Source of the DNA: RI-283 sp964487925
GTDB lineage: Bacteria > Pseudomonadota > Gammaproteobacteria > SZUA-140
Direction of reading: 5' to 3'
Length of the DNA: 22,117 nucleotides
NCBI GenBank assembly: GCA_964487925.1
Contig: CAZASZ010000031.1
Coordinates: 1-22,117, forward strand
The notes beneath the pieces were generated by a model. That model had not been told where the DNA came from. It saw only the letters and a program-made list of their open reading frames with translations, and did no database searches. The stretch's first letter is position 1; each line of letters opens with the position of its first letter. Both the position numbers and the translations under genes were made by a program. Shown in pieces: positions 6,589 to 13,290 of the stretch.

Positions 6589-7766
6589 TTTCTGCAGCTC
6601 AAGTAAGGGTCCTCGATATCCAAAAACTTCAGGATCTCGTCGCGTTGTTGCATGGCATCCTTGTAGCCTAGGGCGATCAGCTCACGGCAGTAGGCCTGTT
6701 CGAAGAGTAGATAGCTCAAAAGGGTCGCGCCATGATGACCGTAAGCCCCGATACCGCGCAGTAAGAAACGCAAGGCCAGTGGTAGCGAACCGTCGTGGCG
6801 TTTCGCGATTAAGTCTATGCGTCGGCTCGGTGAGATCGTCAGAAATTCGACCGGGCGCAGTTTGATGCCGCCCTGTTCTAGTTGTCCGTCAGGGATCAGG
6901 CTCAGGGTCTTGTTGATACGTTGCACACGTTCGATATCAACGTCCAGACTATCCAGAAAGATGCTATCCAGTATATGACCGGCGATCTCGGCCAGGCTCG
7001 GATAATGGCCATTGTGTTCGAGCGAGCCCAATTCGGCCTCTTCCTTACGGATACCCACGACCAGCACCTTGTCTGCACCTAGATGCAGGGCCGGACTGAT
7101 TGGCGCGATCTGGCGGATTGAGCCGTCTCCGAAGTATTCATTGTTGATGCGTTCCGCGGCAAAGATGAACGGAATGGCCGATGACGCCAGCAGATGTTGG
7201 ACATCGATCATTGCAGGCACCCCGACACGGCGTTGGCGGTCCCAGGGGAGGATTCCCTTGTGCCCCTGAAAGAAGGTCACGGAGTGTCCTGTGCGGTAGC
7301 TTGATGCCGTGATGCCAATGGCGTGAAGGGCGCCGCTGTCGATAGCCGGTTGGATCCGTTCGCAGGGCAGATAGGCTCGGAACAACTCATTGAGTGGTTC
7401 GCGGTCGAGGAGGGCGTCCGGATTGTAACGCCCCAAGCCCCCTCCCATCAGGGTCAGCAGCCAATGCCCACCCTTGCGCATCACGCCAAGGGTGTCGGCG
7501 CGAAAAACATGATCGACGTGGAAGTTCTTCCAGACCTTGTTGATCAACAGAACGCCTTTGCGAAAGTCCTGGGCATGAATTGCCAGAGCCGTGGCATTGA
7601 AGGCCCCCGCAGACGTCCCGGTGATGATCTTGAAGGGGTTTTGCGCACCCTTGGGCATGAGATGGGCGATCGCACGCAGCACGCCCGTCTGATAGGCTGC
7701 ACGTGCCCCGCCACCGGGCAGGACTAGTCCGATTTTCGATTCGGGTTTGGATGTCGCTGAGTTCAT
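6585..7766 (-). CDS. Patatin-like phospholipase family protein
   Basis: 393 residues from ATG at 7766 with AGGA nine bases upstream. The family hydrolyses acyl esters of phospholipids or related lipids with a Ser-Asp dyad. All core elements are visible: the oxyanion-hole stretch GGGARAAYQ (18-26), the nucleophile elbow GTSAG (50-54, Ser52), and the catalytic Asp214 in FGDGSIRQ. There is no signal peptide, so this is a cytoplasmic or membrane-associated member rather than a secreted toxin such as ExoU. After the catalytic domain (about 10-240) comes a roughly 150-residue C-terminal region with mixed helices that I do not recognise. It follows ubiD by 84 bases on the same strand and may share its transcript. 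The natural lipid substrate cannot be told from sequence. Confidence 0.9.
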   Translation of the reverse strand: MNSATSKPESKIGLVLPGGGARAAYQTGVLRAIAHLMPKGAQNPFKIITGTSAGAFNATALAIHAQDFRKGVLLINKVWKNFHVDHVFRADTLGVMRKGGHWLLTLMGGGLGRYNPDALLDREPLNELFRAYLPCERIQPAIDSGALHAIGITASSYRTGHSVTFFQGHKGILPWDRQRRVGVPAMIDVQHLLASSAIPFIFAAERINNEYFGDGSIRQIAPISPALHLGADKVLVVGIRKEEAELGSLEHNGHYPSLAEIAGHILDSIFLDSLDVDIERVQRINKTLSLIPDGQLEQGGIKLRPVEFLTISPSRRIDLIAKRHDGSLPLALRFLLRGIGAYGHHGATLLSYLLFEQAYCRELIALGYKDAMQQRDEILKFLDIEDPYLSCRK

Positions 7767-7830
7767 CTGCGTTGTCCTGAAACCGCCGCTGTTATTCCCT
7801 TTATCGGACGGATGCGTCGCGCCCTGGATT

Positions 7831-7850
7831 GCAGCGTAAAAGTGCGCTGC
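7831..7850 (-). other. Stem-loop directly after ubiD
   Basis: GCAGCG and CGCTGC (6 bp) close an 8-base loop, abutting the ubiD stop codon at 7851-7853. No T-run follows on the minus strand, so it may stabilise the 3' end of the message or attenuate readthrough into the patatin gene rather than act as a full terminator. Confidence 0.35.
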
Positions 7851-9332
7851 TTAGTCCTGCGGATCCAGCGTGATATTCAGCGTGGACCAGATCTCATCGA
7901 TATGTCGTTTGACCTCGCGATCCATGACGATCGGAGTTCCCCATTCGCGCTGGCTCTCGCCGGGCCACTTGTTGGTCGCGTCGAAGCCCATTTTACTACC
8001 AAGTCCGGAGACGGGTGACGCGAAGTCGAGATAGTCAATCGGGGTGTTTTCTATCATGGTGGTGTCGCGTGCCGGGTCCATCCGTGTCGTCATGGCCCAA
8101 ATGACATCCTTCCAGTTGCGTACATCGATATCATCATCCGTCACGATCACGAACTTGGTATACATGAATTGTCTCAGGAACGACCATACCCCGAGCATAA
8201 CCCGCTTGGCATGCCCGGGATACTGCTTGCGAATACTGACGCAGGCGAGTCGATAGGAGCAACCCTCTGGCGGAAGATAAAAGTCCTGGATCTCCGGGAA
8301 CTGTCGTTGCAGGATGGGTACGAAGACCTCGTTCAAGGCGACCCCGAGCACGGCCGGTTCGTCCGGTGGACGGCCGGTATAGGTACTGTGATAGATCGGG
8401 TTGCTGCGATGGGTCATGCGATCCACCGTAAAGACGGGAAAGCGGTCTTGCTCGTTGTAATAACCCGTGTGATCGCCGAACGGTCCCTCCAAGGCATCTT
8501 CTCCGGGATGTATATGACCCTCTAGAATAATCTCTGCATTAGCAGGAATTTGAAGCTTATTACTAATGCATTCTGTCAGAATGGTTTTGTCGCCGCGCAG
8601 GAGTCCGGCGAAGGCGTATTCGGACAGGGCGTCAGGGATCGGGGTCACGGCTGCGAGCAGGGTAGCCGGATCGGTGCCGAGCACGACACTGACGGGAAAA
8701 GGTTCTCCGGGATGAGCGGTCTGCCAGTCTCGGAAATCGAGCGCGCCGCCGCGATGGGACAGCCAGCGCATGATGAGCTTGTTGGGGCCGATCAACTGCT
8801 GGCGGTAGATCCCGAGGTTTTGGCGTTCTTTGTGTGGGCCCCGCGTTACAACCAGCGCCCAGGTGATTAATGGCGCTGTGTCACCGGGCCAGCAGGTCTG
8901 GATCGGCAGGCGGGTTAGATCGACTTCGTCGCCCTCGTACTGTACCTCCTGACAAGGTGCTTGACGCACTATCTTTGGCGACATGTTCAGGACCTGCTTC
9001 AGCACCGGCCATTTGTCCCAGGCATCTTTGAGCCCTTTGGGGGGTTCAGGTTCCTTGAGGTAGGCCAATAGTTTGCCGATTTCGCGCAGGGCCGTGACCG
9101 ATTCCTCGCCCATGCCGAGCGCGACACGTTGCGGAGTGCCAAACAGGTTCGCAAGTACAGGGATGTCATGCCCCTTGGGGGATTCGAAGAGCAGGGCTGG
9201 GCCGCGGCCACGCAGGGTGCGGTCACAGATCTCAGTCATCTCAAGCACGGGATCTACTGGCACGGTGACCCGATGCAATTCGCCTCGACTCTCGAGTTGG
9301 GCGATAAAATCACGCAAATCGGCATATTTCAC
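7851..9332 (-). CDS. ubiD: 4-hydroxy-3-polyprenylbenzoate decarboxylase
   Basis: 493 residues, close to E. coli UbiD (about 497). The enzyme removes the ring carboxylate in ubiquinone synthesis using prenylated FMN made by UbiX, which is not in the window. The start is GTG at 9332 with GGGAG seven bases upstream (9340-9344). Strong family blocks are present: the N-terminus MKYADLRDFIAQLESRGEL, the cofactor region NLGIYRQQLIGPNKLIMRW and SHRGGALDF, and the C-terminal KMGFDATNKWPGE. The quinone it helps make would serve the petABC complex encoded nearby, though that link is functional rather than operonic. Upstream lies the hairpin-rich repeat region. No break or missing block is seen. Confidence 0.95.
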   Translation of the reverse strand: MKYADLRDFIAQLESRGELHRVTVPVDPVLEMTEICDRTLRGRGPALLFESPKGHDIPVLANLFGTPQRVALGMGEESVTALREIGKLLAYLKEPEPPKGLKDAWDKWPVLKQVLNMSPKIVRQAPCQEVQYEGDEVDLTRLPIQTCWPGDTAPLITWALVVTRGPHKERQNLGIYRQQLIGPNKLIMRWLSHRGGALDFRDWQTAHPGEPFPVSVVLGTDPATLLAAVTPIPDALSEYAFAGLLRGDKTILTECISNKLQIPANAEIILEGHIHPGEDALEGPFGDHTGYYNEQDRFPVFTVDRMTHRSNPIYHSTYTGRPPDEPAVLGVALNEVFVPILQRQFPEIQDFYLPPEGCSYRLACVSIRKQYPGHAKRVMLGVWSFLRQFMYTKFVIVTDDDIDVRNWKDVIWAMTTRMDPARDTTMIENTPIDYLDFASPVSGLGSKMGFDATNKWPGESQREWGTPIVMDREVKRHIDEIWSTLNITLDPQD

Positions 9333-9416
9333 GATCGGGCTCCCTAAATTCGAATCTAAGTGAATACTCCACCGGTTAAAGCGGGTGGCTTCGGGTTACG
9401 GCTAAAAGCCAGATTG

Positions 9417-9434
9417 ATCGGCCGTACGGCCGAT
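9417..9434. repeat. Perfect 18-bp palindrome
   Basis: ATCGGCCGTACGGCCGAT is identical to its own reverse complement. It lies inside the repeat unit downstream of xthA and upstream of ubiD. It could be a cruciform, a protein site or part of the element's structure. Confidence 0.85.
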
Positions 9435-9437
9435 TGT

Positions 9438-9538
9438 ACCCTCTCCCAAAACTGGGAGAGGGTTAGGGTGAGGGCTCATGAAACAACCTCGGAGCCTTCA
9501 CCCCTCACCCCAACCCTCTCCCCATCAAGGGGAGAGGG
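9438..9538. repeat. CCCTCTCCC/GGGAGAGGG hairpin cluster with alternative folds
   Basis: Two compact hairpins, 9438-9463 (10-bp stem, 6-base loop) and 9514-9538 (10-bp stem, 5-base loop), share arms with a longer inverted repeat: 9454-9474 is complementary to 9502-9522 at 20 of 21 positions. The compact and long pairings cannot form at the same time. Similar C/G-tract hairpins are common as dispersed intergenic repeats in proteobacteria. Confidence 0.8.
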
Positions 9539-9623
9539 AGTAAAAGCAACATTGCCGCCTAAAGGCGTGGGACTTTAAATCTCCTATTAAAAGACTTTAA
9601 ATCAATCAATTATCGGCCGATCT

Positions 9624-10421
9624 TCATGTCCCGAGGGCAAAGCCTGCGACAACGGGGGTATGGTCGGAGGGGCGCTCCCAGCCCCGAGGCACAGGATCGA
9701 TGACGCATTCGCTGCAGCACTCGATCAATGCCTGGCTGCTCAAGATGTGATCAATGCGCAGACCCATACGGCGCCGGAAAGCGGCGGCACGGTAGTCCCA
9801 CCAGCTGAAGTGTCCTCCGTCCTCGGTAAAGTGGCGAAAGGTGTCCTGCAGTCCGGTGTCCAAGAGGCCCTGAAAGGCTGTGCGCTCCGCAGTTGTGCAG
9901 AGAATGCGTTCTTGCCATGCTTCCGGGTCGTAGACATCCCGGTCATCGGGCGCGATGTTGAAGTCGCCGACCACTACGACTCTAGCGTAGCTGACCAGGG
10001 CGTCCTCAATATAGCGATGGACATGTTCCAGCCAATTCAGTTTGTAGGCATATTTGTCTGATTCGGGGCTCTCGCCGTTTGGTACGTACAAGTTGACGAC
10101 ATGCAGGTCGCCAAAGGTCGCGGCGAGGAAGCGGCGCTGAGGGTCGTCGAGACTCGGTACGTTTGCCAGTACATCCGTCGCCGTTCGGCGGCTGAGGATG
10201 GCGACACCGTTGTAGGTCTTTTGCCCGCTGAAGACGACTTGATAGCCCGCCGCAGCGATGTCTGCGGTCGGGAAGTCGGGGTCATTGAGCTTGGTCTCCT
10301 GAAGGGCTAGGATGTCGACGGGGTTCGACTCGAGCCACTGCAGGACTTGGGGCAGGCGGACCCGCAGTGAGTTGACGTTCCAGGTGGCGATGCGGGTCGT
10401 GGCTGCAGTCGTATCTTGCAT
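9624..10421 (-). CDS. xthA: Exodeoxyribonuclease III (AP endonuclease)
   Basis: 265 residues on the minus strand, near the 268 of E. coli. XthA cuts DNA 5' to abasic sites and degrades 3' ends during base-excision repair, in the cytoplasm. The endonuclease/exonuclease/phosphatase fold is complete: TWNVNS (13-18), the metal ligand Glu42 in LQETKL, Asp153 and Asn155 in VVGDFNIAPDD, GLRIDHIL (220-227), and the catalytic Asp253-His254 in PSDHTPV. ATG at 10421 has only a weak ribosome site, but TRIATWNVNS follows ten residues later as expected, so the start cannot be much further downstream. Divergent from ygfX across 119 bases; the repeat unit lies right after its stop. Confidence 0.95.
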   Translation of the reverse strand: MQDTTAATTRIATWNVNSLRVRLPQVLQWLESNPVDILALQETKLNDPDFPTADIAAAGYQVVFSGQKTYNGVAILSRRTATDVLANVPSLDDPQRRFLAATFGDLHVVNLYVPNGESPESDKYAYKLNWLEHVHRYIEDALVSYARVVVVGDFNIAPDDRDVYDPEAWQERILCTTAERTAFQGLLDTGLQDTFRHFTEDGGHFSWWDYRAAAFRRRMGLRIDHILSSQALIECCSECVIDPVPRGWERPSDHTPVVAGFALGT

Positions 10422-10540
10422 CCGAGCATATTACCCGATTGGGACCGCCAGGGGTATCAACGCACTGAATCTGTCACGGGATCTGTGAGCGGCGACCCAT
10501 AGTAGGAGCGCCGGGTGGTGATGTCTCAAGGAGGAGGCGG

Positions 10541-11002
10541 GTGGTCTGGACACGTCAATATATACGCTTGCGGCCCTCGAGGCGGCTTGCCGTCTATCTG
10601 ATCTTTATCCACGCGATTGCCGTGATCGGCGTCGTGGCAACACCGCTATCTACCTACCTTGGGGTTGCGCTGGTTGCCGTAGCGGCTATATGCCTCGTTC
10701 ATGGTCTACGCCGTTACGTCTTGCTATGGTCACCGAGAAGCGTGACTGCATTGACTTTCGATTGCGATGGGGTCTGGTCCCTGGAGTTTGGCGATGGCAG
10801 CGTGTTCGACGCTACGCTGAGACCCGGCGCCCTGATTCATCCACGTCTCATGGTCCTTAGCTTCCGCTGTTCGAGGTGGGGAGGTAGCGTTGTGTTGATC
10901 GGAGATAACGCTGACCCGGACCAAGTTCGGCGGCTGCGGGTTCGTTTGCGTCTAAACGGTGGGTCGGGGGCCGATCAGGCGCAAGATCAGGGTCGATATT
11001 AG
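10541..11002 (+). CDS. ygfX: YgfX (CptA) family inner-membrane protein
   Basis: 153 residues from GTG at 10541, with AAGGAGG (10529-10535) upstream. Two adjacent hydrophobic helices (about 16-34 and 38-56) sit at the N-terminus, followed by a soluble beta-rich domain with the family blocks LRPGALIHPRLMVLSF and DPDQVRRLRVRLRL. YgfX/CptA is a small inner-membrane protein described in E. coli as the toxin partner of SdhE/CptB (YgfY), acting on cytoskeletal proteins. The sdhE gene is not adjacent here: upstream is the divergent xthA. In several gammaproteobacteria the gene also occurs without its partner beside it, so a toxin role should not be assumed. Its stop overlaps the stop of the convergent symporter gene. 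Confidence 0.8.
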   Translation: MVWTRQYIRLRPSRRLAVYLIFIHAIAVIGVVATPLSTYLGVALVAVAAICLVHGLRRYVLLWSPRSVTALTFDCDGVWSLEFGDGSVFDATLRPGALIHPRLMVLSFRCSRWGGSVVLIGDNADPDQVRRLRVRLRLNGGSGADQAQDQGRY

Positions 11003-12228
11003 TCGTTTTCGACGGCGTCAGCTGTGGGTAGAAAGCGGTGGACGACGGCTGCGCCGACAGAGTCGCCCCAGACGTTGATCGTGGTGCGGAAACGGTCCAG
11101 AAACCAGTCTACGGTCAGCAGCAAACCGATGCCCTCTATGGGTAGGTGGACAGCGTTGAGGACGATAATCATCGTGACCAGGCCAGCCTCGGGGATACCG
11201 GCCGCGCCGATCGCCGCTAGGGTAGCCGTCACGAATACGATGGCCTGCTGTCCGAACGAGAGGTCGATGCCATAGGCCTGCGCGATGAACATGACGGCTA
11301 CGGCCTCATAGAGCGCGGTACCGTCCATGTTGATCGTGCTACCCAAGGGCAATACGAAGCGCACGGCGCGGTCATCGACCTTGTTTTCACGTACGCACTC
11401 CATGGTCATGGATAGCGTGGCCGACGAACTGGCTGTGCCGAAGGCCGTGAGCAAGGCGCGCAGCATCGTGATGACGTAGTCCCTTCCGCGCCCCGCGATA
11501 AAAAACAGGATCAGGTAAAGCACGACGAAATGGATCGCCAAACCGCCGAGAACGGTTAGGACATACCAGCCCACGGCGATCAGTTGGTCGAAAAAGGCCT
11601 GGCCACCGCCGGCCTTGCCGAGCCGGGCCGCGACCAGCGCGAAGATACCGATCGGCGCCAGGTACATGAGCCAGATGACGAGTTTCATCATGGCGTCATT
11701 GACGCCGTTGAAAAATTCGATGACGCATTGACCGCGTTCGCCAAGCGTGGTCAGTGCGGCCGAAAACAGGATGGCGAAAAGAATAAGGGGTAGTAGTTGA
11801 GCATTGGCTGCTGCGGCGACGATGTTAGGCGATACAAGAGACAATAGGATGTCGGAGATGCCTGTCGACTCCCGCGCCGTGATGTTTGCCGTCGACGCGG
11901 CGCCACTGAGATCGATGCCGATGCCCGGCTGGATCAGGTTGACCATGACGAGTCCTATGAAGACCGCGATAGCCGTCGTTACAGCGTAGTAGCTTACGGT
12001 GATCCCTCCGGTCCGGCCCAGACGCCGGACATCACCCAGCGAGGCAACGCCACTGATGACCGCCGCCAGGATCAAGGGCACGATCAACATCTTGAGGGCG
12101 TCGAGAAACAACTGGCCGATCCATGCGATCTCGGTCATGGCCGATCCCCAGAACCATCCGGCAAGCACACCGAGTGTGACCGCGCTGGCGATCAGGATCA
12201 GCAGTATCGTTGCATGGCGATGAGGCAT
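10999..12228 (-). CDS. Dicarboxylate/amino acid:cation symporter (DAACS family)
   Basis: 409 residues from ATG at 12228. A longer frame begins with TTG at 12270, but that lies within the fabI terminator, so 12228 is preferred. The family (GltP, GltT, DctA) imports glutamate, aspartate or C4-dicarboxylates with Na+ or H+ across the inner membrane. Evidence: many hydrophobic helices; the serine-rich hairpin-1 loop TASSSATL (about 265-272); the NMDGT signature (300-304); and the hairpin-2 region AAIGAAGIPEAGLV. The specific substrate is not assigned: the Arg that marks acidic amino acid binding late in helix 8 cannot be placed with certainty by eye. Transcribed after fabI but cut off from it by the terminator at 12256-12293. 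Confidence 0.9.
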   Translation of the reverse strand: MPHRHATILLILIASAVTLGVLAGWFWGSAMTEIAWIGQLFLDALKMLIVPLILAAVISGVASLGDVRRLGRTGGITVSYYAVTTAIAVFIGLVMVNLIQPGIGIDLSGAASTANITARESTGISDILLSLVSPNIVAAAANAQLLPLILFAILFSAALTTLGERGQCVIEFFNGVNDAMMKLVIWLMYLAPIGIFALVAARLGKAGGGQAFFDQLIAVGWYVLTVLGGLAIHFVVLYLILFFIAGRGRDYVITMLRALLTAFGTASSSATLSMTMECVRENKVDDRAVRFVLPLGSTINMDGTALYEAVAVMFIAQAYGIDLSFGQQAIVFVTATLAAIGAAGIPEAGLVTMIIVLNAVHLPIEGIGLLLTVDWFLDRFRTTINVWGDSVGAAVVHRFLPTADAVEND

Positions 12229-12255
12229 GAGTTTCTCGCGATGAATATCCAATAC

Positions 12256-12293
12256 AAAAGGGCCCCGCAACCATCAAATGGATGCGAGGCCCC
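12256..12293 (-). terminator. Intrinsic terminator after fabI
   Basis: On the minus strand a long imperfect stem (GGGGCC at 12293-12288 pairing with GGGCCCC at 12266-12260, extended inward through GCATCCAT/ATGGTTGC) is followed by TTTT (12259-12256). It lies 20 bases after the fabI stop and just before the symporter start, so the two genes are probably separate transcription units. Confidence 0.75.
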
Positions 12294-12313
12294 GATCAGG
12301 TCCCCGGGTGGGA

Positions 12314-13096
12314 TTAGATACTGCCCATGCCCAGGGTGTTGTAACCAGCATCCACGTACATCGTCTCTCCTGTGATACCGGAGGCGAGGTCCGAGCACAG
12401 GAACGCAGCGGCGTTGCCGACCTCGTCGATTGTGACATTTCGGCGCAGAGGCGAGTTCTTCTCACCGTATTCAAGGAATTTCCGGAAGTCCGAAATACCG
12501 GCAGCGGCCAGGGTCCTGATGGGGCCGGCCGAGACCGCGTTGACACGGATTCCGTCCGGGCCCAAATCGGAGGCCATATATCGAACATTAGCCTCGAGGC
12601 TGGCCTTGGCAAGACCCATGACGTTGTAGTTCGGGATCGTCCTTTGCGCACCCAGATAGGACAGAGTCAGCAAGGCGCCGTTGCGGCCTTCCATCATCGG
12701 CGTGGCGGCCTTGGCAAGGGCCGCGAAGCTGTATGAACTAATCTCGTGGGCGATTCTGAAGCCCTCGCGGGTCACGCAGTCCAGATAGGAGCCTTCGAGC
12801 TGATCTCTTGGCGCGAAGGCCACCGAGTGGACGAGGATATCCAGATGATCCCAGTAGTTATCAAGTTCGGAAAAGACCTTTTCGATCTCCTGGTCGTCGC
12901 CGACATCACAGGGGATCACGATGTCCGAGTCGCACTCCGCCGCGAATGATTCAACGCGGCCGCGCAACTTTTCGTTTTGATAGGTAAACGCCACTTTGGC
13001 GCCCTCACGGTGCATAGCCTTCGCGATACCCCAGGCGATGGACCGGTTGCTGGCCACGCCTACAATCAATGCATTCTTTCCGCTCAAAAATCCCAT
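12314..13096 (-). CDS. fabI: Enoyl-[acyl-carrier-protein] reductase (NADH), FabI
   Basis: 260 residues from ATG at 13096 with AAGG six bases upstream. FabI performs the last reduction in each round of type II fatty-acid elongation. The short-chain dehydrogenase fold shows GVASNRSIAWGIA (13-25) for the cofactor, and the catalytic Tyr147, Tyr157 and Lys164 in the FabI-type pattern Y-x9-Y-x6-K (SYLG...PNYNVMGLAK). Residue 93 is Ala (HSVAFAPRDQL) where E. coli has Gly93; other natural FabIs, such as that of S. aureus, also have Ala there. Identity to the proteobacterial form is high along the whole length. Divergent from the peptide-transporter operon. Confidence 0.97.
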   Translation of the reverse strand: MGFLSGKNALIVGVASNRSIAWGIAKAMHREGAKVAFTYQNEKLRGRVESFAAECDSDIVIPCDVGDDQEIEKVFSELDNYWDHLDILVHSVAFAPRDQLEGSYLDCVTREGFRIAHEISSYSFAALAKAATPMMEGRNGALLTLSYLGAQRTIPNYNVMGLAKASLEANVRYMASDLGPDGIRVNAVSAGPIRTLAAAGISDFRKFLEYGEKNSPLRRNVTIDEVGNAAAFLCSDLASGITGETMYVDAGYNTLGMGSI

Positions 13097-13112
13097 AATT
13101 TACCTTCTTGTC

Positions 13113-13143
13113 TTTATAGCGAATCTAACCCCTCTCATGTCTT
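13113..13143 (-). promoter_or_regulatory. Candidate fabI promoter
   Basis: On the minus strand AAGACA (13143-13138), 19 bases, TATAAA (13118-13113), with the fabI ATG 17 bases further on. The -10 box is good; the spacer is longer than ideal. The remainder of 13097-13290 holds nothing I can name, though it must also carry the promoter of the transporter operon. Confidence 0.3.
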
Positions 13144-13290
13144 GCCCGCCCGGTCGTGCAAAACATGTCACATCCGTGTACAGTTTGCCGCTGAATAGGT
13201 GGTGTAGGCAATCGAGGCGACTGCGGGCATCATATCGCTTTTTCGTCAAACCGACTATCAGTGCGGGATCTTAATGGTTATTGATCATTC

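Larger units (their letters stand above)
9360..9603. mobile_element. Palindrome-rich repeat unit, likely non-autonomous element (MITE/PATE-like)
   Basis: This 244-base non-coding block is almost continuous hairpins: CCACC/GGTGG (9369-9388), a perfect 18-bp palindrome (9417-9434), a 10-bp stem (9438-9463), a 10-bp stem (9514-9538) and CGCC-TAAA-GGCG (9555-9565). It ends with two copies of GACTTTAAATC (9571-9581 and 9593-9603). The block from 9514 onward recurs at 22031-22116. Read on the minus strand, the end CCCACGCCTTTAGGCG resembles the subterminal hairpins of IS200/IS605 elements, and CCACCGGTTAAAGCGGGTGG at the other end resembles their opposite end. No transposase is present. The IS200/IS605 link is from memory of such ends, not a search. 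Confidence 0.5.

Noticed and set aside
7012..7727. Plus-strand open frames across the patatin gene
   Set aside because: They lie antisense to a gene with an intact GTSAG motif and catalytic Asp, and their translations show no family features.
9360..9603. CRISPR array or tRNA in the repeat-rich gap
   Set aside because: The repeats are hairpins of different sizes without regular spacers, and no cloverleaf or cas gene is present.
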